A stretch of 64,000 bases of DNA from Cytophagales bacterium (GTDB lineage Bacteria > Bacteroidota > Bacteroidia > Cytophagales > Spirosomataceae): NCBI GenBank assembly GCA_013298215.1, contig JAAFKE010000015.1, positions 1 to 64,000 of the forward strand, written 5' to 3'. The position numbers and the translations under genes were made by a program. This document shows positions 1 through 8,171 of the stretch, piece after piece. The notes under the pieces were generated by a model, which worked only from the letters and a program-made list of their open reading frames with translations, was not told the origin of the DNA and did not search any database. How positions within the stretch are numbered: the stretch's first letter is position 1; every line of letters starts with the position of its first letter.

Positions 1-153
1 ATTGCAGGTGTTGCCTTCGTAGCCCGTGCTGGCAATGCCAATCTGTGCTTTTTGCATATCTTCTTGGGTCAGCCCAACGCCGTAGAGCATGGCTTTGGCG
101 GCAGGATTGGTTACGTCTTGGGTGAGGGTGCGGCTAAATTTATTGAGAGGCAT
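1..153 (-). CDS. ilvD: Dihydroxy-acid dehydratase, N-terminal fragment (cut by window edge)
   Basis: Only the first 51 codons lie in the window; the rest continues to the left. The readable N-terminus begins [14 protein letters not shown], continues with an [10 protein letters not shown] block and ends in [10 protein letters not shown], which matches the N-terminus of IlvD/Edd-type dehydratases. In that family the Cys of the last block belongs to the iron-sulfur cluster region. IlvD dehydrates 2,3-dihydroxy-isovalerate and 2,3-dihydroxy-3-methylvalerate in valine and isoleucine synthesis in the cytoplasm. The ATG is at 151-153. It is divergent from the acyl-CoA dehydrogenase at 423. Assignment to IlvD rather than a sugar-acid dehydratase rests on the short N-terminus only. 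Confidence 0.85.
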   Translation of the reverse strand, partial: MPLNKFSRTLTQDVTNPAAKAMLYGVGLTQEDMQKAQIGIASTGYEGNTCN

Positions 154-315
154 GGTTTTATTTTTGTGTTTAGACTGGCAATTGAAAAATGGGTTAATTT
201 CACTGACAGCGAAATTTCGCTAAATGCGTAATTACACCACAAAAAAAACACAACAACTTTTTATTTCCTAATAATGACCGCTGAAACTTATTAATTGACC
301 CAAAAATAATTTAGA

Positions 316-336
316 TAGTATGCTTGCAGAATACTA
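316..336. promoter_or_regulatory. Palindromic operator candidate 1 (TAGTAT...ATACTA)
   Basis: A 21-bp imperfect palindrome with 6-bp outer arms TAGTAT and ATACTA; 8 of 10 positions per half are symmetric. It covers the -33 TTG (324-326) of the predicted promoter of the acyl-CoA dehydrogenase gene. It shares the GTATGC/ATACTAAAA words with the second palindrome at 370-383. It is probably a repressor site; the regulator is not in the window. Confidence 0.5.
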
Positions 337-354
337 AAAAAGGTAATAGTTTTG
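324..354 (+). promoter_or_regulatory. Bacteroidota-type promoter of the acyl-CoA dehydrogenase gene
   Basis: TTG at 324-326 and TAGTTTTG at 347-354 are separated by 20 nt. This fits the known Bacteroidota consensus TTG-N19-21-TAnnTTTG. The transcript would start near 361, about 60 nt before the ATG at 423. Confidence 0.55.
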
Positions 355-369
355 CTCGTCAAAAAAAAG

Positions 370-383
370 GTATGCGTGCATAC
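370..383. promoter_or_regulatory. Palindromic operator candidate 2 (GTATGC-GT-GCATAC)
   Basis: A perfect 6+6 bp inverted repeat with a 2-nt spacer. It lies just downstream of the predicted transcription start (about 361), where a bound repressor would block elongation or open-complex formation. It pairs with the related palindrome at 316-336. Confidence 0.5.
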
Positions 384-422
384 TAAAATTCAAAACTATA
401 TAAATCTAAAAAAAACACCCAA

Positions 423-2225
423 ATGGCCATACTCACCGAAAATAGCGCATCAATAAAAGGAGGAGAGTTTCTGATCAAAGAAACCCAATCTCAACAGATT
501 TTTATCCCCGAGGAATTTACCGAGGAGCAGCAAATGATTGCCGACACCTGCCGCGATTTTTTGAGAACTGAAATCTGGCCCCGCCTCGAAGAAATAGACC
601 AAGCCAAAAGTCCCGACCTCATGTCGTCGCTGATGAGCAAGGCGGGCGAGCTGGGGCTCCTCGGCACGGGCGTTCCCGAAGAATACGGCGGTTTTGGAAT
701 GAGTTTCAACACGTCGATGCTCGTAGCGGAGGTTACGGGTGCTGGCAACTCGTTTTCGGTGGCGTTGTCGGCGCACACGGGCATTGGCACGCTTCCGATT
801 GTATATTACGGTAGCGATGCCCAAAAATCGAAGTACCTTCCGCTGCTTGCCTCGGGCGAGTGGAAAGCAGCCTACTGCCTCACCGAGCCAGATTCGGGAT
901 CGGATGCCAACTCGGCCAAAACCAAAGCGGTGCTTTCTGCCGACGGCAAAAGTTACGTTTTGAGTGGCCAAAAAATGTGGATTACCAACGGCGGTTTCGC
1001 CGAATTGTTCATTGTGTTTGCCAAGATTGAAGACGATAAAAACCTGACTGCTTTCATTGTTGAGAAAAGCATGGGTGGCATCTCGATGAACGAACCCGAG
1101 CGCAAGATGGGCATAAAAGGCTCCGATACGCGCCAGGTGTTTTTCAACGAATGCGTTGTGCCCGCCGAAAATATGCTCTCAACGCGCGGCAACGGTTTCA
1201 AAATAGCCGTGAATATCCTCAACATTGGCCGCATAAAACTGGCCGCCGCAACGCTCGGTGGAGCCAAGGCGGTTGTTACGCAGGCCGTCAATTATTCCAA
1301 CGAACGCAAGCAGTTCAACACGACGATTTCTAACTTCGGAGCGATTAAGCACAAATTGGCCGAAATGGCCGTTAAAATATACGCCTCCGAAACAGCCGCC
1401 TACCGCGCTGGCCAGAACATCGACGACCTCATTGAAGACCTTAAAGAAACGGGCATGAGCGATGCCGATGCCAAGCTGAAAGCTTTCGAGCAGTTTGCCA
1501 TTGAGTGTGCCATGCTGAAAGTACACGGATCTGAGGCACTCGACTACGTGGTGGACGAGGGCGTGCAGGTGTACGGCGGCATGGGCTTTTCGGCCGATGC
1601 ACCGATGGACCGCGCCTACCGCGACAGCCGCATAAACCGCATATTTGAGGGTACGAACGAAATAAACCGAATGCTGACGGTTGATATGCTCCTCAAGCGC
1701 GCCATGAAAGGCGAGATTGACCTGATGGGACCCGCTATGGCGGTTGGGAAAGAAATTATGTCGATCCCTGATTTTTCGGCCGATGACAGCGACACCCAGT
1801 TTGCGGCGGAGAAAAAAGTAATCAAGAACATGAAAAAAGCTACCCTGATGGTGGCGGGCGCGGCCGTGCAAAAACTGATGATGAAACTCGGCGAGGAGCA
1901 AGAAATATTGATGAGCATTGCCGACATGGCCATCGAAACCTACGTGGCCGAATCGGTTTTGCTGCGGGTCGAAAAACTAATTGGTGTGCGGGGTCAGGTT
2001 GCCTGCGAACTGCAAACCGACCTGGCGATGTGCTACCTGCACGAAGCAGTCGAAAAACTGAACAACGCTGGGCGCTACGCCATTACGAGTTTTGCCGAAG
2101 GCGACGAACTCCGCGTAATGCTCATGGGCCTAAAACGCTTTACAAAGATCGAGCCCATGAACCTCAAAAATACGCGCCGACGCATTGCCGATGCCATGAT
2201 CGAGGAGAATAAATACATTTTCTAA
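423..2225 (+). CDS. Acyl-CoA dehydrogenase, long form with C-terminal extension (600 aa)
   Basis: A flavoprotein that introduces the alpha,beta double bond into acyl-CoA in fatty-acid beta-oxidation. The N-terminal helical domain is at about 35-150. The middle beta domain contains YCLTEPDSGSD (151-161) and WITNG (186-190). The C-terminal domain contains YGGMGF (384-389) and RIFEGTNEI (406-414), where Glu409 is the expected catalytic base by analogy with VLCAD/ACAD9. About 180 further residues follow, as in the VLCAD/ACAD9-like branch rather than in 380-residue short-chain enzymes. The ATG at 423 is the first in frame. The gene stands alone, behind a promoter flanked by two palindromes, and ends in a hairpin at 2272-2299. 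Substrate chain length cannot be read from the sequence. Confidence 0.9.
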   Translation: MAILTENSASIKGGEFLIKETQSQQIFIPEEFTEEQQMIADTCRDFLRTEIWPRLEEIDQAKSPDLMSSLMSKAGELGLLGTGVPEEYGGFGMSFNTSMLVAEVTGAGNSFSVALSAHTGIGTLPIVYYGSDAQKSKYLPLLASGEWKAAYCLTEPDSGSDANSAKTKAVLSADGKSYVLSGQKMWITNGGFAELFIVFAKIEDDKNLTAFIVEKSMGGISMNEPERKMGIKGSDTRQVFFNECVVPAENMLSTRGNGFKIAVNILNIGRIKLAAATLGGAKAVVTQAVNYSNERKQFNTTISNFGAIKHKLAEMAVKIYASETAAYRAGQNIDDLIEDLKETGMSDADAKLKAFEQFAIECAMLKVHGSEALDYVVDEGVQVYGGMGFSADAPMDRAYRDSRINRIFEGTNEINRMLTVDMLLKRAMKGEIDLMGPAMAVGKEIMSIPDFSADDSDTQFAAEKKVIKNMKKATLMVAGAAVQKLMMKLGEEQEILMSIADMAIETYVAESVLLRVEKLIGVRGQVACELQTDLAMCYLHEAVEKLNNAGRYAITSFAEGDELRVMLMGLKRFTKIEPMNLKNTRRRIADAMIEENKYIF

Positions 2226-2271
2226 GGGGGATATTCCCCGAACACAGGAACTAAAAACCAAATAATAACCG

Positions 2272-2302
2272 AAAGCCGACACCATTTGGAGTCGGCTTTT
2301 TT
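2272..2302 (+). terminator. Rho-independent terminator after the acyl-CoA dehydrogenase gene
   Basis: A 9-bp stem, AAAGCCGAC (2272-2280) with GTCGGCTTT (2291-2299), a 10-nt loop, and a T-run that continues to 2302. Confidence 0.7.
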
Positions 2303-2379
2303 GTGGTTCTATGAAAGTAAAGCGTGGTTTTAACGACCGATAAAGCTAACTTTGGGCGTTTTAAATGGATTAAAAATGC

Positions 2380-2387
2380 TAATTTTG
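2380..2387 (+). promoter_or_regulatory. Possible -7 element TAATTTTG for gpmI
   Basis: The TAnnTTTG box ends 11 nt before the ATG at 2399. The nearest upstream TTTG (2351-2354) is 25 nt away, longer than the usual 19-21, so the promoter is weakly supported. It would give a nearly leaderless transcript. Confidence 0.3.
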
Positions 2388-2398
2388 ACGTAAACGCG

Positions 2399-3943
2399 AT
2401 GACTGCCGTGAACAAAAAAGTAATACTAATCATCATGGACGGCTGGGGAATAGCCAAAAAAGGCGAAGAAAGCCGCTCGGCAATTATCGAGGCCCAAACG
2501 CCTTTCTTTGACTCAGTTCTCCAAAAATACCCCCATGCCACCCTCCAAGCCAGTGGTTTGGCGGTGGGCCTGCCCGACGGACAGATGGGCAACTCCGAAG
2601 TAGGACACACAAACTTGGGCGCGGGACGGGTGGTGTACCAAGATTTGGTAAAAATAAATTTGGCGGTGCAGACCAATTCATTGGCCCAAGAACCCGCGCT
2701 CGTAGATGCGCTGCAATTTGCCAAAACCAACCACAAAAAGGTGCATTTTATCGGGCTGGTGTCCGACGGCGGCGTGCATTCGCACATCGACCACCTAAAA
2801 GGGCTGTGCAGTATTGCTCACCAAGTGGGGCTTTCGGAGGTGTTTGTGCACGCTTTTACGGACGGGCGCGACTGCGACCCCAGGAGTGGTCTGGCGTTTC
2901 TGACCGATCTCGAAAACCACTGCGCCCAAACCACGGGGCAGATTGCCAGCATAACGGGACGCTACTACGCCATGGATCGCGACAACCGCTGGGAGCGGGT
3001 TAAGTTGGCCTACGATGCCATGGTGCGCGGCGTGGGAGAAGAAAAATTGCCCGCTGACATTATTTTAGAGGGCGTTCAAAAATCGTATGACGCGGGTGTT
3101 ACCGACGAGTTTATTAAACCCATTATTGCCACAAAACCCGACGGAACGCCCTTGGCCAAGATAGAAAACGGCGACGTGGTGCTGTGTTTTAATTTTAGAA
3201 CCGATCGTGGGCGGGAGATTACGCAGGCGCTGACCCAGCAGGATTTTCCCGAACAAAACATGACCAAACTTGATCTAAAGTACGTGACGATGACCAGTTA
3301 CGACGATAATTTCGAGCATGTTTCGGTGATTTTTGACAAAGATAACCTCGCCAATACCCTGGGCGAAGTACTGGCGAAGGCAAACAAAAAGCAGATTAGA
3401 ATTGCCGAAACCGAAAAATACCCGCACGTCACGTTTTTCTTTTCGGGTGGTCGCGAGAAGCCCTTCGAGGGCGAAACGCGTCTGCTTTGCGCGTCGCCCA
3501 AAGTGGTCACCTACGACCTGCAACCCGAGATGTCGGCCTTTGATATTCGGGATGCCATTGTGCCGGAGCTCCAAAAAGAAAGCGTCGGTTTTGTTTGCCT
3601 CAACTTTGCCAACGCCGATATGGTTGGGCACACGGGCGTTTTTGAGGCCGCCGTAAAAGCCTGCGAAACGGTGGATGTTTGCGTGGAAGCGGTTGTAAAC
3701 ACTGGATTGGCCCACGGGTATGCGTCGATTATTATTGCCGACCACGGTAACTCCGACTACATGCTAAACGACGATGGCAGCCCAAACACAGCGCACTCGC
3801 TCAACGTAGTGCCTTTTGTTTTGGTGGATGCCTCACACAAATCGCCCATTAAAGACGGAAAGCTGGCCGACATTGCCCCCACTATTTTGGCAATGATGGG
3901 CATCGAAAAACCCGCCGAAATGACGGGAACAAGTTTATTCTAA
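2399..3943 (+). CDS. gpmI: 2,3-bisphosphoglycerate-independent phosphoglycerate mutase
   Basis: Interconverts 3- and 2-phosphoglycerate in glycolysis, in the cytoplasm, using two metal ions and a phosphoserine. The alkaline-phosphatase-like fold begins with the metal-binding IIMDGWG (11-17). The catalytic Ser66 is in GQMGNSEVGHTNLGAGR, and the C-terminal metal site includes IIADHGNSDY. The frame is open back to 2324, but the ATG at 2399 gives 514 aa, the normal length, with the usual short N-terminus before the first strand. It heads a tight plus-strand run; the next gene starts 12 nt after its stop. Confidence 0.95.
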   Translation: MTAVNKKVILIIMDGWGIAKKGEESRSAIIEAQTPFFDSVLQKYPHATLQASGLAVGLPDGQMGNSEVGHTNLGAGRVVYQDLVKINLAVQTNSLAQEPALVDALQFAKTNHKKVHFIGLVSDGGVHSHIDHLKGLCSIAHQVGLSEVFVHAFTDGRDCDPRSGLAFLTDLENHCAQTTGQIASITGRYYAMDRDNRWERVKLAYDAMVRGVGEEKLPADIILEGVQKSYDAGVTDEFIKPIIATKPDGTPLAKIENGDVVLCFNFRTDRGREITQALTQQDFPEQNMTKLDLKYVTMTSYDDNFEHVSVIFDKDNLANTLGEVLAKANKKQIRIAETEKYPHVTFFFSGGREKPFEGETRLLCASPKVVTYDLQPEMSAFDIRDAIVPELQKESVGFVCLNFANADMVGHTGVFEAAVKACETVDVCVEAVVNTGLAHGYASIIIADHGNSDYMLNDDGSPNTAHSLNVVPFVLVDASHKSPIKDGKLADIAPTILAMMGIEKPAEMTGTSLF

Positions 3944-3954
3944 CCCACGAAGCA

Positions 3955-4944
3955 ATGCCTACTAAGTTTCTGGTAATCAGGTTCTCGTCGATCGGAGACA
4001 TTGTGCTCACAACCCCCGTGGTGCGCGCCATCAAAACGCAACTGCCCAACGTTGAGGTGCATTTTTGTACTAAATTGGCCTACAAAGACCTCGTTATCAA
4101 CAACCCGTACATTGACAAATGTCATTTTTTAGAAAACAGCATTTTTGATTTAATTGCCAAGCTACGCGCCGAGCGTTTTGAGTTCGTGATAGACCTCCAC
4201 AACAACTTACGCACCACGCTCATTAAATATGCCCTCGGCGTTGATGCGATCGGGTTTAGTAAATTGAACGTCGAAAAATACCTTTATACGCGGTTCAAAA
4301 TCAACGTGTTGCCCAGGGTACACATTGTAGATCGGTACATGAAAACCGTGAAGCCTTTTGGGGTCAAGAACGACGGGAAGGGCTTGGATTTTTTTATTCC
4401 TTACAAAGACCAGGTGGAGAGCGACTGGCTACCGCCAACGCACCAAAATGGATTTGTGGCCTATGCGATCGGTGGACAGCACGCCACCAAAAAGTTGCCG
4501 CTGGAACGGATGATCGAACTGTGCCAAAAAATTAATTATCCGATCGTACTTTTGGGGGGCAAAGAAGACGCGCCCCAGGCCCAGCAGATCGAAGGTGCGC
4601 TGGGCAATGCCCTCATTTACAATGCCTGCGGCAAGTATAATTTCAACCAGTCGGCTTCATTGGTAGAGCAGTCGGAGTTGGTGTTTAGCCACGACACCGG
4701 TTTGATGCACGTGGCGGCGGCCTTTGGCAAAAAAATATACTCGATCTGGGGCAGTACCACCAAAGATTTTGGAATGTATCCCTACAATACGCCCTACGTA
4801 ATTTTAGAAAACAACGAACTCGACTGCCGCCCTTGTTCAAAAATAGGGCACGATAAATGTCCCCAAGGGCATTTTAATTGCATGAAGGCCCTAAGTTTTG
4901 ATTTCGAGATCCGAGAACTCAGAAATAAATCTCGAACGATTTGA
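3955..4944 (+). CDS. Glycosyltransferase family 9 (heptosyltransferase-like)
   Basis: GT9 enzymes such as WaaC and WaaF transfer ADP-heptose to the lipopolysaccharide core at the inner face of the cytoplasmic membrane. The N-terminal Rossmann half has RFSSIGDIVLTTPVVRAIK (9-27). The donor-binding half has the SHDTGLMHVAAAFGK block (245-259) and IWGSTT (264-269). The C-terminus has four cysteines (291, 294, 302, 309) in a CRPC-x7-C-x6-C pattern that may bind a metal or be structural. The length of 329 aa is typical. It follows gpmI by 12 nt. The sugar donor cannot be decided from sequence. Confidence 0.85.
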   Translation: MPTKFLVIRFSSIGDIVLTTPVVRAIKTQLPNVEVHFCTKLAYKDLVINNPYIDKCHFLENSIFDLIAKLRAERFEFVIDLHNNLRTTLIKYALGVDAIGFSKLNVEKYLYTRFKINVLPRVHIVDRYMKTVKPFGVKNDGKGLDFFIPYKDQVESDWLPPTHQNGFVAYAIGGQHATKKLPLERMIELCQKINYPIVLLGGKEDAPQAQQIEGALGNALIYNACGKYNFNQSASLVEQSELVFSHDTGLMHVAAAFGKKIYSIWGSTTKDFGMYPYNTPYVILENNELDCRPCSKIGHDKCPQGHFNCMKALSFDFEIRELRNKSRTI

Positions 4945-5013
4945 GGCAAACAGTTACCCACAATTCACTACCCCGTATTTACTTAGTCATACCACCATTC
5001 GGCCATTGTTACC

Positions 5014-5898
5014 GTGTCTAAAAAAATCAAAATTGGTCTCGTTCAGATGTCGTGCAGCGAGCGCGTCGATCAAAATGTAGAGAAAGCCGTGGCGGGCATA
5101 CGCCAAGCAGCGGCGGCGGGTGCGCAGATTGTGTGCTTGCAGGAGCTTTTTAGTTCGTTGTATTTTTGCGACGTTGAAGACCAACAAAACTTCGGCCTGG
5201 CCGAGGCCATTCCTGGACCCACCACCGATGCGCTGTCGGAAGTGGCCAAAGCGCTGGGCGTGGTCATCGTTGCGTCGTTGTTCGAGAAGCGTGCCGCTGG
5301 TTTGTACCACAACACCACCGCCGTTTTAGATGCCGACGGCGCGTATTTGGGCAAGTACCGCAAGATGCACATTCCAGACGACCCTGGTTACTACGAAAAA
5401 TTTTATTTCACCCCCGGCGATGCCTCCGCTGACGACCCTGGTTATAAGGTATTCGAGACAAAGTTTGCCAAAATTGGCGTGCTCATTTGCTGGGATCAGT
5501 GGTATCCCGAGGCTGCCCGCATAACGACTTTGATGGGCGCGGAGGTGCTGTTTTACCCAACGGCAATTGGGTGGGACACCAACGAGACCAACCCCGCTGC
5601 CAACCAAGAGCAGTACGACGCGTGGCAGGTTGTGCAGCGCGGCCACGCAGTGGCCAACGGCATTCACGTGGTGGCCGTGAACCGCGTGGGCCGCGAGGCC
5701 GACCAGCAGTTTTGGGGCGGGTCGTTTGTGAGCAATCCGTTCGGGCGGTTGTTGTATTTGGCTCCGCACCACCAGGAGGTAGTGCACGTGCAGGAAATTG
5801 ACCTCGCCGACACCGAATACTACCGAAATACTTGGCCCTACCTGCGCGACCGCCGGGTAGATTCGTACCAACCCATCACAAAACGCTACATTGATTAA
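5014..5898 (+). CDS. aguB: N-carbamoylputrescine amidase (nitrilase superfamily)
   Basis: Hydrolyses N-carbamoylputrescine to putrescine, CO2 and ammonia, the last step of the agmatine route to polyamines. The nitrilase catalytic triad is visible as Glu44 (CLQELF), Lys117 (GKYRKMH) and Cys159 (LICWDQW). The ICWDQWYPEAAR block and the YPTAIGWD strand are characteristic of AguB among nitrilases. The start codon is GTG at 5014; no ATG in frame fits better. It is flanked by glycosyltransferase genes, and the usual partner agmatine deiminase (AguA) is not in the window. The substrate is inferred from similarity. Confidence 0.88.
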   Translation: MSKKIKIGLVQMSCSERVDQNVEKAVAGIRQAAAAGAQIVCLQELFSSLYFCDVEDQQNFGLAEAIPGPTTDALSEVAKALGVVIVASLFEKRAAGLYHNTTAVLDADGAYLGKYRKMHIPDDPGYYEKFYFTPGDASADDPGYKVFETKFAKIGVLICWDQWYPEAARITTLMGAEVLFYPTAIGWDTNETNPAANQEQYDAWQVVQRGHAVANGIHVVAVNRVGREADQQFWGGSFVSNPFGRLLYLAPHHQEVVHVQEIDLADTEYYRNTWPYLRDRRVDSYQPITKRYID

Positions 5899-5902
5899 AC
5901 CC

Positions 5903-6745
5903 ATGAATACCCCCAAAGTGAGCGTCTGTGTGCCTACTTTCAACCACCAAGCCTACATTGCGCAAATGCTCGATGGGGCTTTGGCGCAGCAGACCGATTT
6001 TGAGTTTGAGATTGTAGTCGGCGACGATGCCTCTACCGACCAAACGCCCGCCATTGTGGGGCAGTACGCTGCCCGTTTTCCGGGTAAGATCAGGGCTTTT
6101 TTGCACCCAACCAACCAAGGGCCGCCGCAGCCCAAAGAGTTTGCGGGGCGCAACAATGTGTTGCAGCTTTTGAAGGCTTGTGCGGGCCAATACGTGGCCT
6201 TGTGCGAGGGCGACGACTATTGGACGGATCCGTTGAAACTCCAAAAACAAGCCGATTTTCTGGACAAAACCCCAACCTGCGCCATTTGCCACCACAACCT
6301 GCGGGTTGTGTACGAAGACGGCTCGGCGGCGCATGATTTCAACCAAAGCGACCAAAAAATAGACTCTACCCTGGCCGACGTACTGGCCGACCGTTGGTTT
6401 ATTGGTACGGCCAGTACGTTTTACCGCAATATTTTTAGGGAACAAGATTTTGCCCGTTGGCACGCCAAAGCTGCCAGCGGCGACTGGGCCCTGGTGCTCC
6501 AGTTGGCCGCCACGGGAAGCATTCATTACTTGCCCCAAACCATGGGTGTGTACCGCAAGCACCAAGGCGGGCTGAGTAATGTACACGCGTCGGACAATGT
6601 TTTTTTTCTAAAAAACCGCCAGCAAATGTTTGAAGACGTGAACGTTTGGACGGATTTTAGGTTCGACGGCATCATCAAAAAAACGATCGAAAAATACCAA
6701 AATAGCATTGCAGAACTCACCCAAAAAAGGAACGAATCAGTATGA
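5903..6745 (+). CDS. Glycosyltransferase family 2
   Basis: An inverting GT-A fold transferase. It has the N-terminal VSVCVPTFNH strand (6-15), the nucleotide-binding VVGDDAST (38-45) and the ACAGQYVALCEGDDYW segment (92-107), whose acidic pair would bind the metal-nucleotide. There is no membrane segment. A TTG at 5891 is also in frame, but the ATG at 5903, 5 nt after the aguB stop, matches the family start. Its stop overlaps the start of the next glycosyltransferase by 4 nt (ATGA), so the two are probably co-translated. The acceptor is unknown; cell-surface polysaccharide or glycoprotein assembly is likely from context. Confidence 0.85.
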   Translation: MNTPKVSVCVPTFNHQAYIAQMLDGALAQQTDFEFEIVVGDDASTDQTPAIVGQYAARFPGKIRAFLHPTNQGPPQPKEFAGRNNVLQLLKACAGQYVALCEGDDYWTDPLKLQKQADFLDKTPTCAICHHNLRVVYEDGSAAHDFNQSDQKIDSTLADVLADRWFIGTASTFYRNIFREQDFARWHAKAASGDWALVLQLAATGSIHYLPQTMGVYRKHQGGLSNVHASDNVFFLKNRQQMFEDVNVWTDFRFDGIIKKTIEKYQNSIAELTQKRNESV

Positions 6746-7476
6746 AATTAAGCGTAGTTATACCCGCCTACAACGAAGAGGAGTCGCTCCCGCAAACGCT
6801 CAGGTTGCTGCACGAAACGTTGAAAAAACACGGTATCGAGCACGAAATCTGCGTGACCAACGATAGCTCGAAGGACGGAACGCTGCGGGTTTTGGACGAG
6901 CTAACCCTGGAGATACCCACGTTGGTGTATTTTACCAACCCTGGGCCAAATGGTTTTGGGTATGCGGTGCGCTACGGTTTGGAGCGTTTCACAGGCGGCT
7001 GCGCGGCGGTGTTTATGGCCGATATGTCGGACGACCCCGAGGATTTGGTAAAGTACTACCGCAAAATGCAGGAGACCGACGTTGATTGTGTTTTTGGTTC
7101 GCGCTGGGACGAGGGGGGGAGGGTGGTCGATTATCCGCCCGCCAAAAAAATTATTAACCGGGTGGCCAATCTTATCATTCGCGCCACGATGCGCATCAAA
7201 TACAACGACACCACCAACGCCTTTAAACTCTACAAGCGCGAAACCATCGAGGGCCTGAAACCATTTTTGGCGCCGCATTTCAACCTCACCATCGAGCTGC
7301 CACTCAAAGCCATGGTGCGCGGCTACACCTACGCCGTGGTGCCAAACAGCTGGACGAACCGAAAGTATGGTGAGTCGAAATTGAAAATAAAAGAAATGGG
7401 AAGCCGCTACTTTTTTATCCTGATGTATTGCGTCATAGAAAAGTATTTTGCCCGGGGCGACTACCGAAAAAAATAA
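6742..7476 (+). CDS. Glycosyltransferase family 2, polyprenyl-phosphate sugar transferase-like
   Basis: Resembles dolichol/polyprenyl-phosphate mannosyltransferases of the DPM1 type, which load a sugar onto a lipid carrier on the cytoplasmic face. The GT-A motifs are SVVIPAYNEE (4-13), VTNDSSKDGT (38-47) and MADMSDDPED (92-101). No C-terminal membrane helices are present, as in the short DPM1-type enzymes. The start overlaps the preceding stop by 4 nt. It ends the gpmI-GT run and faces a minus-strand membrane protein gene. Confidence 0.83.
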   Translation: MKLSVVIPAYNEEESLPQTLRLLHETLKKHGIEHEICVTNDSSKDGTLRVLDELTLEIPTLVYFTNPGPNGFGYAVRYGLERFTGGCAAVFMADMSDDPEDLVKYYRKMQETDVDCVFGSRWDEGGRVVDYPPAKKIINRVANLIIRATMRIKYNDTTNAFKLYKRETIEGLKPFLAPHFNLTIELPLKAMVRGYTYAVVPNSWTNRKYGESKLKIKEMGSRYFFILMYCVIEKYFARGDYRKK

Positions 7477-7515
7477 CGTTGGCTTGCCCCAAAAATAATC
7501 GTCCGAGAACCTGTG

Positions 7516-7956
7516 TTAGGCCACCAAACCGCGTATCCAAGGTATTTGGTAAAGCCCCAATGTGAGGATGCTGCCCCAGATAATGGCCGAGCCGAGCATC
7601 CACAACAACAACGTGCCGCGCGGTACTTTGAACGAAACCGCCAGCAGTGTGCCACCGATGGGCATGAAAATAGGGGGCGTGAGCAGAGCGATGCCCCCCA
7701 TGCCAAACCGCCCCCAGATACGAACCGCGCGGCGCGTACTACTGCTGAAAAGTTTGGGTTTGGTTTTGCGAAAACAGCCCACGAGCTTTTGTATTTGCGG
7801 GCCAAGAAATGCAAAAAGTAGCACGCTCGTCATCATTCCAGCCACGCTCAGGCCCAGGGTCTCCCACCACCTCAGCCCCAGCAAAGCCCCCGCAATGGGG
7901 CCGCCAAAAAACTTGACCATACTCGGAAAATAAACGGGTAAATATCTAATAATCAT
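7516..7956 (-). CDS. Small multi-pass membrane protein, unknown function
   Basis: A 146-residue hydrophobic protein with about four membrane segments and a basic cytoplasmic loop in the middle (FRKTKPKLFSSSTRR). Its layout resembles uncharacterised small membrane proteins of Bacteroidota sometimes grouped with 'small multi-drug export' proteins; I am not sure of that family. The frame is open up to 8133, but the ATG at 7956, just before the hydrophobic part, is preferred. The conserved-looking segment is RFGMGGIALLTPPIFMPIGG. No transport function should be assumed. Confidence 0.6.
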   Translation of the reverse strand: MIIRYLPVYFPSMVKFFGGPIAGALLGLRWWETLGLSVAGMMTSVLLFAFLGPQIQKLVGCFRKTKPKLFSSSTRRAVRIWGRFGMGGIALLTPPIFMPIGGTLLAVSFKVPRGTLLLWMLGSAIIWGSILTLGLYQIPWIRGLVA

Positions 7957-8171
7957 GGCTTTATACGGGTACAACGCATCGAGAATTAATTGAATTGGGC
8001 GTGCAGACCCCCAATTGGATTTACCAAACTTACTGAATAATACTACTGACTGCCAACGCTCGTATTGCTGATGGTTGGAAAATAGAACTCCGTCGGCCTG
8101 TAAGCGCTGCCCATTGTTATTCCCGCCGCCCAACCATTGGTAATACCCATATTGGTGGCAGTCTTTTCTTG

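Noticed and set aside
449-470. AAAGGAGGAG before an internal CTG in the acyl-CoA dehydrogenase gene
   Set aside because: It looks like a Shine-Dalgarno site, but Bacteroidota rarely use these and there is no suitable start codon after it.
2226-2239. GGGG-ATATT-CCCC hairpin after the acyl-CoA dehydrogenase stop
   Set aside because: Only a 4-bp stem; the stronger terminator is at 2272-2302.
7957-8171. Open frame upstream of the small membrane protein, reading YYQWLGGGNNNGQ and RLQADGVLFSNHQQYERWQ
   Set aside because: It lacks an ATG of its own and matches no family that I know; it could be a remnant but I cannot support that.
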